Notes under the pieces: generated by a model
Seen by the model: only the letters and a program-made list of their open reading frames with translations
The model's database searches: none
Told to the model about the DNA's origin: nothing
Made by a program: the position numbers and the translations under genes
In this document: one piece after another, positions 22,583 through 31,588 of the stretch
Position numbering within the stretch: position 1 is the first letter of the stretch
How the letters are laid out: each line of letters begins with the position of its first letter
Source of the DNA: a virus
IMG/VR virus record: IMGVR_UViG_3300036795_000115
Coordinates: 1 to 64,000 of that record
Strand: one strand, 5' to 3'
Length of the DNA stretch: 64,000 nt

Positions 22583-22585
22583 GCG

Positions 22586-24178
22586 ATGCCCTGGCACGGG
22601 GGAGACGGTGATCCGGGCGCCTTCCCGACGTTGGGCTTCGCGGTCATTGACTGGATCGAAGCAAACCTCATCGTCCCGGATGGCGCTCGTCGCGGTGAAC
22701 CGTTCCTGCTGACGCCCGAGCAGCAGTGGCACATCATGAAGTCGTACCAGCTCAAGCCACACGCTCGGGCCGATATGGGCTCGCAAGCGTTCACGTACTA
22801 CGGCTCGCTGTTGGTGCGCCCGCAGAAATCCGGCAAGGACCCCCTCGCCGCAGCGCAGGCGTGTGCTCAAGCGCTCGGCCCGGTTCGGTTCGCCGGCTGG
22901 GACGCAAGCGGGGAGCCGGTGGGCTCTCCTATGCCGACGCCCTGGATCCAGTGCGCAGCCAACTCGGAAGATCAGGTTGGCAACACCTTCAGTCCGATCT
23001 TCACGATGCTCTCGGAAGGCCCGGCGGCGAACACTCCGGGCCTGGATGTGGGCCTGACCAGGGTGAATTTACCGGACGGTGGCCGTATTGAGCCGGTCAC
23101 GGCGGCGGCGAAGAGCCGTCTGGGTGCCCGGATCACCTTCGCCACCTTCACCGAGTCGGGCCTGTACACCGAGTCATCCGGTGGCGTGACCTTGGCGCGC
23201 ACCATGAAGCGCGGTTTGGCCGGCATGGACGGCCGCTGGATGGAGCTCACCAACGCCTACGACCCGTCGGAGCGTTCGGTAGCCCAGCGAACGTGGGAAG
23301 CCAAGGCTCCGGGCGTCTTTCTGGACTATCGGCAGCCCCGGGTGCGCGTCGATCTGGACGACGATCAGGCACTTCGAGCCGAATTGGTCTACGTCTACGG
23401 GGATTCGGCCATCGAGAACGGCGGCTGGGTCCGCATTGAGCGGATCATGGACGAAATCCGAGATCCGAGCACTGGTGAGGGTGAGTCTCGCCGGTTCTAT
23501 CTCAACGAGGTCACGGTCGGGTCGCGCGACGCCGTCGACATGATCAAGTGGACGGCTCAGCGGGACTCCAGCGAGCCGCTCCAGAAGCGCCAGCAGGTCG
23601 CGTTGGGCTTCCATGGCTCCCAGAACCGCGACGCGACCTCGTTGTGCGCCTCACGGCTGTCTGACGGTCGCATTTACCATCTCAGGACGTGGGAACGGGC
23701 CCCCGGAGAGTCGGAATGGACCGTTCCGCGCGAGGAAGTCCACCAGGCCGTCCGGGATGCGTTCAAGGCCTTCCAGGTCGAGGCCATGTTCTGCACACCC
23801 ACGGGTTGGCAGACCGAAGTGAACGTGTGGGACGGGCAGTACCCGAAGAAGGTCTACGAACTGTGGACCAACTCCGAGTTGCGCATGGATCAGCTGGTGG
23901 AACGGTTCCAAACGGCCCATCGGGGCGACGAATTGACCCATGACGGCACCGAAATCCTCACTATGCACGCCGCTGGGGCTGCTTTGGCCAACGGAAAGCG
24001 GCGTTCCACGGCCGAGGAGCGGGTGCCGGGGCAGCCTGAGCACTACCAGCGGATCGTGAAGAAGTCGCACGCACAGTCAATTTCCGCCTTCATGGCGGCG
24101 CTTTTGGCCTACGAAGCCCGTGGTTGGGCCATCGAACACGGGTCGTTGGCGAAGCGGAAAGTACCCAACTTGTGGTGA
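22586..24178 (+). CDS. Terminase large subunit, catalytic residues apparently lost (TerL1)
   Basis: 530 residues, full length for the actinophage family, and directly before the portal gene. The ATPase P-loop region is RPQKSGKD (residues 78-85), keeping Lys84. The Walker B region reads ITFATFTES (residues 183-191), with Thr189 where Asp is expected before Glu190. The nuclease core reads LGFHGSQNRD with His343 where family members have Asp (GFDGS), then FCTP with Thr404 for the second Asp, and SISAFMAA with Ser500 for the third (IDAA-type). All three metal-binding acids are therefore missing, if my recall of the family is right. The overall fold is otherwise well preserved, with no frameshift. 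It could act as a docking scaffold. Confidence 0.85.
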   Translation: MPWHGGDGDPGAFPTLGFAVIDWIEANLIVPDGARRGEPFLLTPEQQWHIMKSYQLKPHARADMGSQAFTYYGSLLVRPQKSGKDPLAAAQACAQALGPVRFAGWDASGEPVGSPMPTPWIQCAANSEDQVGNTFSPIFTMLSEGPAANTPGLDVGLTRVNLPDGGRIEPVTAAAKSRLGARITFATFTESGLYTESSGGVTLARTMKRGLAGMDGRWMELTNAYDPSERSVAQRTWEAKAPGVFLDYRQPRVRVDLDDDQALRAELVYVYGDSAIENGGWVRIERIMDEIRDPSTGEGESRRFYLNEVTVGSRDAVDMIKWTAQRDSSEPLQKRQQVALGFHGSQNRDATSLCASRLSDGRIYHLRTWERAPGESEWTVPREEVHQAVRDAFKAFQVEAMFCTPTGWQTEVNVWDGQYPKKVYELWTNSELRMDQLVERFQTAHRGDELTHDGTEILTMHAAGAALANGKRRSTAEERVPGQPEHYQRIVKKSHAQSISAFMAALLAYEARGWAIEHGSLAKRKVPNLW

Positions 24179-24192
24179 AAGGGGCCTCGAGC

Positions 24193-24366
24193 ATGCCGCA
24201 GTGGCTCCTTTTGACCCTCGAAATCGTCGGATGTGCCCTGTTCGTGGCCGGAGTGTGGCTGTTTTGGCACCCAGGGGCGTTCCTGGTCGCCGGAACGGCC
24301 ATTGTGGTGGCCTGTGAGCGTTGGTCGATCGCGGAGACGGCTCGCAGGCAGGGACAACGCCGGTGA
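24193..24366 (+). CDS. Small membrane protein between terminase and portal (57 aa)
   Basis: Start at 24193. Two hydrophobic helices (WLLLTLEIVGCALFVAGVWLF and FLVAGTAIVVA) and a charged end. Similar short membrane proteins lie here in other actinophages. GTGA-overlaps the portal. Confidence 0.6.
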   Translation: MPQWLLLTLEIVGCALFVAGVWLFWHPGAFLVAGTAIVVACERWSIAETARRQGQRR

Positions 24367-25613
24367 GCCTGTTCCGGATCAAGGAACGTCGAACGAACAT
24401 CGAAAATCCGGCCGTCCCCCTGAATTCCCTGTCCCTGCTGGGCCTGTTCGGCGGTCAGCCCACCGATTCGGGTGTGCCGGTCACCGAGTACACGGCGATG
24501 AACATGTCGGCCGTCTACCGGGCCGTCAGCCTCATCTCCGGGCTCGCTGGTTCACTGCCGTTGCAGGCGGTGGACACCGCCACGAAGAAGCCGGTCGAGG
24601 GAACCATCCTCGAAGACCCGCATCCGGAGATGACGGCGCTCGAGTTGTGGCGTCTCGCGGCGGTGCATCGCTGCCTGTGGGGTAACAGCTACCTGCAGAA
24701 GGTCTACAAGCGCGGCGGCAAGATCGCCTACCTGAACCCGATCTCCCCGGACAGGGTGACGGTGCTGCTAGCTGACCCGATCACCGCGAACCCGTCGGGA
24801 AAGGTCTTCAAGGTCGCGCAACTCGACGGCAAGATCGTGCCGATGACCCCGAACGAGATCATGCACATCCCAGGCATCGGCTACGACGGCAGATGTGGGA
24901 TCTCCCCGGTGCGGGCGGCAGCCCAGGCAATCGGAATGGCCCAAGCGGCGGAAGCTACCGCCGCTCGACTGTTCAAGTCCGGCAACATGCTGTCCGGCCT
25001 GCTCTCCACTGAGGCCGAGCTGGACCAGTCTCAGGCCGAGACGTTGCAGGCGCGCTGGGCGGAGAAGTTCTCCGGCATCGACGGTGCCCACCGGGTCGCC
25101 GTGCTGGACTCCGGGGCGAAGTTTCAGAGCCTCGTCATGCCGAACGACGACGCGCAGCTGCTCGAGTCCCGCGACTTCCAGGTCACGGAGGCGGCCAGGG
25201 TATTCGGCATCCCGCCGTACCTGATGTATCAGACGGACAAGACCACGTCGTGGGGCTCCGGGCTGGAACAGCAGGCGCGTGGTTTCAACCAGTTCGACCT
25301 ACACCCGAACTGGTTGGCCCCGGCCGAGCAGCGGATCACGAAAGAGCTGCTGCCGGCGGGTCAGAAGGCCCGCTACGACATCGACAGCCTGTTGCGCGGC
25401 GACTCGATCGCCCGCGCCGAGTACTACCGGGTGATGCGGGAGATGGGCGCTTACAACGTCGATGAGATCCGCGACCTGGAGGATCTGCCGCCGCTGCCCA
25501 ACGGTGCCGGCCAGGTGTATCTGCAGCCGATCAACCCGAACGCGGTCAATGCCCCGATGGGCTCGGACAAGGTTCTGGGTGGTTCGTCGCTAGGCCCGTC
25601 TGATGGCGGCTAA
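24363..25613 (+). CDS. Portal protein (HK97 family)
   Basis: 416 residues from a GTG overlapping the previous stop. Family landmarks include MNMSAVYRAVSLISGLAGSLPL, the wing MTPNEIMHIPG, then ARVFGIPPYLM and the C-terminal helical AEYYRVMREMGAYNVDEIR. Forms the twelve-part ring through which DNA enters and on which TerL docks. Normal length; nothing degenerate. Confidence 0.92.
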   Translation: MSLFRIKERRTNIENPAVPLNSLSLLGLFGGQPTDSGVPVTEYTAMNMSAVYRAVSLISGLAGSLPLQAVDTATKKPVEGTILEDPHPEMTALELWRLAAVHRCLWGNSYLQKVYKRGGKIAYLNPISPDRVTVLLADPITANPSGKVFKVAQLDGKIVPMTPNEIMHIPGIGYDGRCGISPVRAAAQAIGMAQAAEATAARLFKSGNMLSGLLSTEAELDQSQAETLQARWAEKFSGIDGAHRVAVLDSGAKFQSLVMPNDDAQLLESRDFQVTEAARVFGIPPYLMYQTDKTTSWGSGLEQQARGFNQFDLHPNWLAPAEQRITKELLPAGQKARYDIDSLLRGDSIARAEYYRVMREMGAYNVDEIRDLEDLPPLPNGAGQVYLQPINPNAVNAPMGSDKVLGGSSLGPSDGG

Positions 25614-25630
25614 CCAGTGAGGATTTTCGA

Positions 25631-25906
25631 ATGACGTTCTCCGTGGTAGTGCCCGCTGGCACCGGCGGCGTGCAGGCCGTGACCGGCGATTGCGAGCTCG
25701 TGGGGTTCTCCGTCCGCGAGACAGCGGCAGCTGTGGCCACTGTCGTGTTCCGTGACGGAACCTCGTCGGCTGGGGCGTCCAGGACGTTCGTCAACTTGGC
25801 CGCGAGCGGCACCGACAGCAAGATCTTGCCCGCCGTGGAGTTCAAGACCGGGATTTTCGTCGACCGGACGGCGGGCTCGACCGAGCTCGTGCTGTACCTC
25901 GACTAG
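25631..25906 (+). CDS. Small beta-rich protein (91 aa)
   Basis: Alternating hydrophobics and Gly/Thr turns throughout; ends GSTELVLYLD. Resembles short carbohydrate-binding or decoration-type beta sandwiches encoded between portal and protease. Unknown. Confidence 0.55.
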   Translation: MTFSVVVPAGTGGVQAVTGDCELVGFSVRETAAAVATVVFRDGTSSAGASRTFVNLAASGTDSKILPAVEFKTGIFVDRTAGSTELVLYLD

Positions 25907-25920
25907 TGAAGGGATCGGCG

Positions 25921-27216
25921 ATGCTTCGTAGCCTGCCGACTGGTGAAGAGCGTCGTGATCTGTCCCTGCTCGACGCGGGCGTTTCTCTGCAAGTCGAACC
26001 TTCCACCGAGACTCGAAGGTTCGTGGGCCACGCGGCGGTGTTCAACAGTCGAACCGCGATCGGCAACCCCCGCACGTTCGGGTTCTACGAGCGCATTTCC
26101 CCCGGTGCGTTCACCAAGACCCTTCAGGAGTCCGACGCCCGGTTCTTGATTGACCACTCCTCGTACCACGTGGTCTCAAGGGCATCGGCCGGCACGCTCC
26201 TGCTGAGTCAGAACACACGCGGTCTCGCGGTCGACTCCGCGCTCGACACACGCTTGTCCTACGTCAACGACCTGATCGCCAACTTGGACAACGGCAATAT
26301 CCGGGGCATGTCCTTCGGGTTTCAGGTGGTCAAGGACGAGTGGAGCGAGCTTTCGGAGCGTGACGCCAACGGCGAGCCGTTCACGGTCGAGGACCGTGAC
26401 ATCAAGGAAATCAAGCTGATCGAAACCAGCTCGGTGACCTTCCCCGCCTACGAGGAAACCGACGCGGGACTGCGCCACAGCCTCGTCCCCGCGTTGCGTC
26501 ACCGGGGCGACCTGGACGCCATCGCCCGCGCGGTGTCGTTTCGCCCCGAGCTGGCGCACCTACTGGGGTACGACCCGGAACTCGCGCCCACGCACATTCT
26601 CTTGGACAGCCGAGCTATGGCCAAGAAGCCCGCCCCCGCTGACGATGAGTCAAAGGAGCCGGCGTCAGCCGACAAGGCGGGCACAGTCATCCCGTATCAG
26701 CACACCGCGACCAGCGACAAGGCGTGGGATGCGGCGTCGAACGTCAAAAACCTGGGCGACACCCCGTCGGCGGACTCGCTGCGAGCGTGTTTCGGGTGGA
26801 TGCACGACGACCACGACAACGACGCAGATGACGACCCGACGAACAAGAGCAACTACAAGTTTCCCCACCACTTCGTCTCTTCTGACGGGTCGGTGGGTGC
26901 GGCGTCCACGGTGGCTTGCTCCGCCGGGATCGCCGCGTTGAACGGCGGCCGTAGCGGCGCGAATATCGCCGACTCGGCCCGCTCCGGGGTGTATGAGCAC
27001 CTCGCGCACCACCTTCGGGACGCTGGCGCTGAACCGCCAGAGTTGAAGTCGCACAGTGAGCCGGCTGAGACCACTCATAACGCCGACCCGGAAGTAGAAC
27101 CAGCTGAGATCCCGGAAACCGAGCCGGCCGCGTCCACTCGGGACTTCGAATCTGAGCAGTACACGGCCCTGGCGAAGGCCCGCGCACTCGCGGTCCGCCT
27201 GAGCTTGGCCGCCTAA
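25921..27216 (+). CDS. Prohead protease (S78) with an extra C-terminal domain
   Basis: 431 residues. The protease domain spans residues 1-190 with the His in FLIDHSSYHVV and the Ser in GMSFGFQV, the catalytic pair of HK97 proteases. After a Glu/Ala linker, residues 230-380 form a second domain with DKAWDAAS, RACFGWMHDD, YKFPHHF and LNGGRSG, an element seen fused to or next to actinophage prohead proteases and of unknown activity. The last 50 residues are acidic, so the protein may also scaffold capsid assembly. Start at 25921 from GAAGGG. Confidence 0.88.
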   Translation: MLRSLPTGEERRDLSLLDAGVSLQVEPSTETRRFVGHAAVFNSRTAIGNPRTFGFYERISPGAFTKTLQESDARFLIDHSSYHVVSRASAGTLLLSQNTRGLAVDSALDTRLSYVNDLIANLDNGNIRGMSFGFQVVKDEWSELSERDANGEPFTVEDRDIKEIKLIETSSVTFPAYEETDAGLRHSLVPALRHRGDLDAIARAVSFRPELAHLLGYDPELAPTHILLDSRAMAKKPAPADDESKEPASADKAGTVIPYQHTATSDKAWDAASNVKNLGDTPSADSLRACFGWMHDDHDNDADDDPTNKSNYKFPHHFVSSDGSVGAASTVACSAGIAALNGGRSGANIADSARSGVYEHLAHHLRDAGAEPPELKSHSEPAETTHNADPEVEPAEIPETEPAASTRDFESEQYTALAKARALAVRLSLAA

Positions 27217-27293
27217 CCACTCCTAGCTCCCCCTTCACTCCCTGCGCATGCGTACGGGGGCTGTTGGCGTGCCTGAAAGGACGCGAACCAACG

Positions 27294-28586
27294 ATGAGCA
27301 ACGAACTGAACAAGCGGTACCGCGAGGAGCTCATGGGGCTCTCGCACCGCATGAACGAGATCCTCGGCGAGACCGAGAAGGCTGGCGAGTGGACCGCTGA
27401 GCAGCGGACCAACTTCGACACCGCCAGCGCCCGCGCCGACGAGCTCGAGGCGAAGGTCACCGAGCTGGAGGCCGACGCCAAGCGCGCCGACCGTGCGCAC
27501 GGTCTTGACGCCGTGGATTACTCCTCGGTCGTGCAGACCCGCGCGGGTGCCCCGGTGCAGACGCCGGAGCAGTCGGTGGAGGAGCGCGACGCCGCTCACG
27601 ACGCCGAGTACCTGCGGGCCTTCGAGTCCTACGCCCGCAACGGCCTGGAAGACCTGCGTCCCGAGCAGCGGCAGATCCTCGCCGCGAACTACGTGCGTGG
27701 CGGTCAGGAAGCTCGCGCCGGCGCGGTCACCTCCCCGAGCTCTTCCGGTGGTTACCTGATCCCGCCGGGCTACCGGCAGATCATCATCGAGCGGATGAAG
27801 GCGTTCGGTGGCCTGCTGCAGTACGCCACGGTCATCAACACCTCGACCGGTAACCCGTTGCAGTGGCCGACCAACGATGACACCGCCAACCAGGGTGCCC
27901 TCAACGCGGAGACCCATGACCTGGCGACCGGTTTCACCGAGTTCACGTTCGGGACCGCGACCCTGGGTGCGTGGCTGTACGCCTCTGGTGTCGCCCTGGT
28001 GTCGGTGCAGCTGCTACAGGACAGCGTGTTCGACCTGAACACCTGGCTGCCGGATCACATCGGCACCCGTATCGGCCGCAAGGTCGCCTCGGTGCTGGTC
28101 ACCGGCGCCGGCACCACCGAGCCCCTGGGTGTGGCCACCAACGCCACCGTGTCCGTGACCGGTGCTGACACCACGTCGATCACCTACGACAACCTGATCG
28201 ACCTGGAGCACTCGCTCGACCCGGCGTACCGCAACAACTGCCGGTTCATGATGAACGACGCCACCCTCGCGGTCATCCGGAAGATCAAGGACTCGCAGGG
28301 CCACCCGCTGTGGGTCCCCGTGCCGGTCCCCGGCATGGCGCCGAGCATCAATGGTCAGCCCTATTTCGTGGATCAGGGAATGGCTGTTCCGGGTGCGTCG
28401 AACAAGTCGATCCTGTTCGGTGACTTCCAGCGCGCGTACGTGGTCCGCCAGGTCTTGGACATGAATATGGTGCGATTCAGTGAGCGCTTCATGTCGGCAC
28501 TCCAAGTAGGCTTCCTCGGCTTTACTCGACTGGACGCCACGGTGCAGGACTCGAACGCTTACGCGGCATTCCAGCACCACGCCTGA
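27294..28586 (+). CDS. Major capsid protein (HK97 fold)
   Basis: 430 residues. The first 110 are a coiled-coil delta domain (scaffold, likely removed by the protease). The HK97 core starts near SSGGYLIPPGYRQIIIERM and continues through FGTATLGAWLYASGVALVSVQLL, the spine and P-loop. Closes with FTRLDATVQDSNAYAAFQ. A hairpin follows the gene. Confidence 0.93.
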   Translation: MSNELNKRYREELMGLSHRMNEILGETEKAGEWTAEQRTNFDTASARADELEAKVTELEADAKRADRAHGLDAVDYSSVVQTRAGAPVQTPEQSVEERDAAHDAEYLRAFESYARNGLEDLRPEQRQILAANYVRGGQEARAGAVTSPSSSGGYLIPPGYRQIIIERMKAFGGLLQYATVINTSTGNPLQWPTNDDTANQGALNAETHDLATGFTEFTFGTATLGAWLYASGVALVSVQLLQDSVFDLNTWLPDHIGTRIGRKVASVLVTGAGTTEPLGVATNATVSVTGADTTSITYDNLIDLEHSLDPAYRNNCRFMMNDATLAVIRKIKDSQGHPLWVPVPVPGMAPSINGQPYFVDQGMAVPGASNKSILFGDFQRAYVVRQVLDMNMVRFSERFMSALQVGFLGFTRLDATVQDSNAYAAFQHHA

Positions 28587-28603
28587 TCTGTTCTCCGCTT
28601 AAC

Positions 28604-28644
28604 CCGCGAATGCCCCCGTTGCTCCCCGACGGGGGCATTCGCGG
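28604..28644 (+). terminator. Hairpin behind the capsid gene
   Basis: Sixteen-base-pair perfect stem (CCGCGAATGCCCCCGT and its complement) with a 9-base loop and no T-run. Probably limits transcript into the later genes so that capsid mRNA is most abundant. Confidence 0.7.
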
Positions 28645-28668
28645 TCTCCACCCGAATAAGGAGTTGTC

Positions 28669-28914
28669 ATGGCTGTCCGGAAAGCAGCGGCCAAGGCTGA
28701 AGCCGCGCCCGAGAAGTCCGAGATCGACGAGGACAGCGGGGTACGCGTCAACATCGTGAGCCGCGACCGCGACGGCAACTCCCTGGAGGCGCCCGGTTTC
28801 CGGCTGCTAGTCCAGGAAGGCGCGTCGGACGCCAACAAGGCGGCGGCGTGGAACCTCGGCGGGGAGATGCCGTCTGAGGATTTGATCGTCTACATCGCTA
28901 AGCCGCAGGTCTGA
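28669..28914 (+). CDS. Hypothetical head-region protein (81 aa)
   Basis: Lys/Ala-rich N-terminus, then VRVNIVSRDRDG and a helical end. AGGAG site. Unknown; may be a decoration or head completion factor. Confidence 0.6.
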   Translation: MAVRKAAAKAEAAPEKSEIDEDSGVRVNIVSRDRDGNSLEAPGFRLLVQEGASDANKAAAWNLGGEMPSEDLIVYIAKPQV

Positions 28915-28915
28915 G

Positions 28916-29107
28916 ATGCCTCGCGTCCGGATGCTGACGGCGATCTCCAACCGCAATTTCATGCTGCCGGACGGCGCTGAGGCGGACGTGCCGGCCGAGC
29001 TGGCGCAGATGTGGGTGGCCGCTGAGGTCGCCGAGTACGTCAGGTCGGAATCCGTTTTGACCCCCGAGCGCCGGCGTCCCGGCCGTCCCCGCAAGAACCC
29101 CGTTTAG
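28916..29107 (+). CDS. Small basic-tailed protein (63 aa)
   Basis: Ends in ERRRPGRPRKNP, an AT-hook-like Arg-Gly-Arg-Pro element. The rest is helical. One base separates it from the previous stop. It could contact DNA in the head. Confidence 0.6.
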   Translation: MPRVRMLTAISNRNFMLPDGAEADVPAELAQMWVAAEVAEYVRSESVLTPERRRPGRPRKNPV

Positions 29108-29115
29108 GAGCTCTC

Positions 29116-29478
29116 ATGTCTTACCAGCGTGCGGACGGCCGGTTCGTCTACACCGAGCAGTTCAAGATCCCCGGCACTGTCGTCACCGCCAGTGGAAACA
29201 GCCCCTCAGTTGATGTCGGGGGAGCCTCGGGCCTGCGCAGCATCTCCGTGGTCACGGCCGCCGTGGGCGGCACCACCCCGTCGCTGGTTATTCAGCCGCA
29301 GACCAGTCCGGACAACAGCACCTGGGTGAGCGTCGGGGGGCAGTACACCGCGATCACGGCGAACGGCACCGCAGCCAAGCCCACCCTGGGCCCGCTGGAC
29401 CGGTACTTCCGGCTGAACTACACGGTCACCGGCACCACCCCGACCTTTACCCTCACCGTCACCGGGGACCTGGTCTAG
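29116..29478 (+). CDS. Jelly-roll-like decoration protein (120 aa)
   Basis: Predicted beta sandwich with GTTPSLVIQPQTSPDNSTWVS and YFRLNYTVTGTTPTFTLTVTG. The same pattern recurs in the C-terminal domain of the major tail protein (30830-31588), so the two share a building block, probably a surface domain. Confidence 0.65.
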   Translation: MSYQRADGRFVYTEQFKIPGTVVTASGNSPSVDVGGASGLRSISVVTAAVGGTTPSLVIQPQTSPDNSTWVSVGGQYTAITANGTAAKPTLGPLDRYFRLNYTVTGTTPTFTLTVTGDLV

Positions 29479-29481
29479 GCC

Positions 29482-30210
29482 ATGACAGCTCCGGTCACGG
29501 ACTACATCACCGTCGACCAGCTGAAAACGGCGCTGCAGATCAAGAACGACGCGAACGACGATCTGCTGCAGGTCGCCATCACCGCTGCGTCGCGGCGGAT
29601 CGACGAACACTGCCGTGACCAGTTCTGGTCAGCGGACACCCCCAGCGCCCGCGTGTTGGCCCCGGATTATCCCGGTGACATCTGGACCGGGGCGTACGCC
29701 TCCACGGTCGGAATGACCGTCGAAACTGACGATGACAACGATGGGGTGTTCGAAACCCTGTGGGGCGCCCTTGACTGGCAGGCGGAGCCGCTGGTTCCGC
29801 AGTCGGGGGCACCATTCAACCGGGTTGTCGCGGTGGGGGCCAAGTTCTTCCCAGGTGCGCGCAAGCAGCCGTACCTGAGCTATCCGTACAACGGCTATGG
29901 CTATGGGTACGGCGGATTCATGTACTCGGGCATTGGCTCCGGCCAGACCGCGTACGGCCAGTCGTACCGGGCCCGGGTGCGGATCACGGCCACGTGGGGT
30001 TGGCCGGCGGTACCGCCCCAGGTCAAGCAAGCCTGCCAGATCCTGGCCACCGACTACTACAAGTCGAAGGACTTCACCAATGGATCGGCCGGCACCACCG
30101 GGCTGTCCACCGGCGTGTTCGGTGGACAGAAGGGCATTCAGCTGCACTCCGGGATCAACCCCCTGGCATGCAGCCTGTTGCGGGGCTTGCGTGACGTGGT
30201 CGTCGCATGA
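29482..30210 (+). CDS. Head-tail connector (gp6-like)
   Basis: 242 residues. The N-terminal 50 residues (TVDQLKTALQIKNDANDDLLQVAITAASRRIDEHC) and the C-terminal QACQILATDYYKSKDF are typical of the connector ring under the portal. A long Gly/Tyr-rich insert (residues 120-165) is not found in short members. ATGA-coupled to the next gene. Confidence 0.82.
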   Translation: MTAPVTDYITVDQLKTALQIKNDANDDLLQVAITAASRRIDEHCRDQFWSADTPSARVLAPDYPGDIWTGAYASTVGMTVETDDDNDGVFETLWGALDWQAEPLVPQSGAPFNRVVAVGAKFFPGARKQPYLSYPYNGYGYGYGGFMYSGIGSGQTAYGQSYRARVRITATWGWPAVPPQVKQACQILATDYYKSKDFTNGSAGTTGLSTGVFGGQKGIQLHSGINPLACSLLRGLRDVVVA

Positions 30211-30623
30211 ACCGGCTCTCCGCGCTACGTGAAGCCATCGTGGAGCGCCTGGGAAACATCGACGACTTCACCATCTACCCGCGCATCACGGACAGCGCGA
30301 ATGTGCCGTGCGCGTGGGTGGTACCGGATAAGCCACTGGTCGATTACCAGCAGGTGTTTCGGGGTGCGATCGGTCAGTGGAATTTCCTGATCGAGATCAT
30401 CACCAACCGAATCGACATCGAGTCGGCGCAAGACTTCCTGGACGAGTACATCGACCCGGACGGCCCGTTCGTGACTCGCCTGCAGGACGACACCGTCCAG
30501 GACGCCCTGACTGAGCTCACGAGCAACTCCGTTCAAGTCCTCGCCGCTTCCCGGTACGGGTCTTACAGGGTCGGTGGCACCACCTATTTAGGCATCCAAC
30601 TGTCTTTGCAGTTGTGGGCTTAG
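30207..30623 (+). CDS. Tail terminator / head-closure-like protein (138 aa)
   Basis: A helix (RLSALREAIVERLG), beta strands with WVVPDKPLVDY, then LIEIITNRIDIESAQDFLD, the layout of phage tail-completion proteins. Position between connector and tail tube agrees. Confidence 0.65.
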   Translation: MNRLSALREAIVERLGNIDDFTIYPRITDSANVPCAWVVPDKPLVDYQQVFRGAIGQWNFLIEIITNRIDIESAQDFLDEYIDPDGPFVTRLQDDTVQDALTELTSNSVQVLAASRYGSYRVGGTTYLGIQLSLQLWA

Positions 30624-30632
30624 GAGAAACCA

Positions 30633-30833
30633 ATGGCTAGCAAGCCTGCTGGCGTGAGCTATGTCGTGGATCGGCCATTTGACCGGGTCGATGCCGGGAA
30701 GAACAAGTGTTACAAGGTCGGCGACCCGTATTCGGGTGACGACATTGAGTTGTACCTGGAAATCGGTCTAATCGTCCCGGCGTCTGCCGGGTCTAACCAA
30801 CCTGGTAACGATGATGGGAGTGCGGCTAAATGA
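30633..30833 (+). CDS. Small hypothetical protein (66 aa)
   Basis: Beta-rich N-terminus and a polar C-terminus. Coupled by ATGA to the tail tube gene. Unknown. Confidence 0.55.
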   Translation: MASKPAGVSYVVDRPFDRVDAGKNKCYKVGDPYSGDDIELYLEIGLIVPASAGSNQPGNDDGSAAK

Positions 30834-31588
30834 CCGCTCAGGTGTATGTCGGCCGGAATGTTGCGGTCGCGTTTGACCAGTACGACATGTCCGGTAACGG
30901 TAACGAGTTGAAGGCGAAGCGGGACGCCGCGACGATCGACGCGACGGTGTTCGGCGACAGGTTCTCGTATGATTTGGCCGGTATCCAGAAGGCGTCGATC
31001 GAGCTGAAGGGTTTCTACACCCCCGGCTACAACAACATCGACGGGATCGTGAACCAAAGGTTCGGTCAGGACTCCGATGTGCTCGCCGCGTACGGCGCCC
31101 TCGGCTGGCCCCTGGGTGGCCCGATGGTCATGCAGCCGTCGGTGATCACCAAGTACGACATCGACGCGAAGCTGAAGGGTGCGGTCACGATCGACTGCAC
31201 CATGATGGCCCGTGGTTACGTCGATGACGGCTACATCCTGCTGTCCCCGAACGCGTTCACCACCACCACCGGCATGTCCACCGCGTTGGACAACACCGCG
31301 AACGGTGGGGCGACCGTCGCGGGTGGCAACGCGCAGCTGCACGTGTTCTCCGCGACCGGCACCACCCCGTCGTTGACGATGAAGCTGCAGGGTTCCCCGG
31401 ACGGCACCACCTGGACCGACATCCCCGGGATGGCGTTCGCCGCCGCGACCACGGCGTCGGCGCAGCGGATCGTGCTGCCCAAGCAGCAGGTCATCCCGGC
31501 GCAGGTGCGGGCCAACTGGACGATCTCGGGTACCAACCCGTCGTTCCTGGCCCTGTTCGGTTTCGCGCGTGGCGTCGTCTACAGCTAA
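30830..31588 (+). CDS. Major tail protein (tail tube)
   Basis: 252 residues. The N-terminal 150 residues have the tube fold with VGRNVAVAFDQYDMSGNGNELKAKRDAATIDAT and a repeated beta pattern; residues 155-252 form an added jelly-roll-like domain (TGTTPSLTMKLQGSPDGTTW). Such C-terminal domains stick out from the tail and may bind the host surface weakly. Confidence 0.82.
   Translation: MTAQVYVGRNVAVAFDQYDMSGNGNELKAKRDAATIDATVFGDRFSYDLAGIQKASIELKGFYTPGYNNIDGIVNQRFGQDSDVLAAYGALGWPLGGPMVMQPSVITKYDIDAKLKGAVTIDCTMMARGYVDDGYILLSPNAFTTTTGMSTALDNTANGGATVAGGNAQLHVFSATGTTPSLTMKLQGSPDGTTWTDIPGMAFAAATTASAQRIVLPKQQVIPAQVRANWTISGTNPSFLALFGFARGVVYS

Noticed and set aside
21584-22870. 428-codon leftward open frame
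   Set aside because: Lies opposite five coupled rightward genes including terminase; sequence is Arg/His/Val noise.
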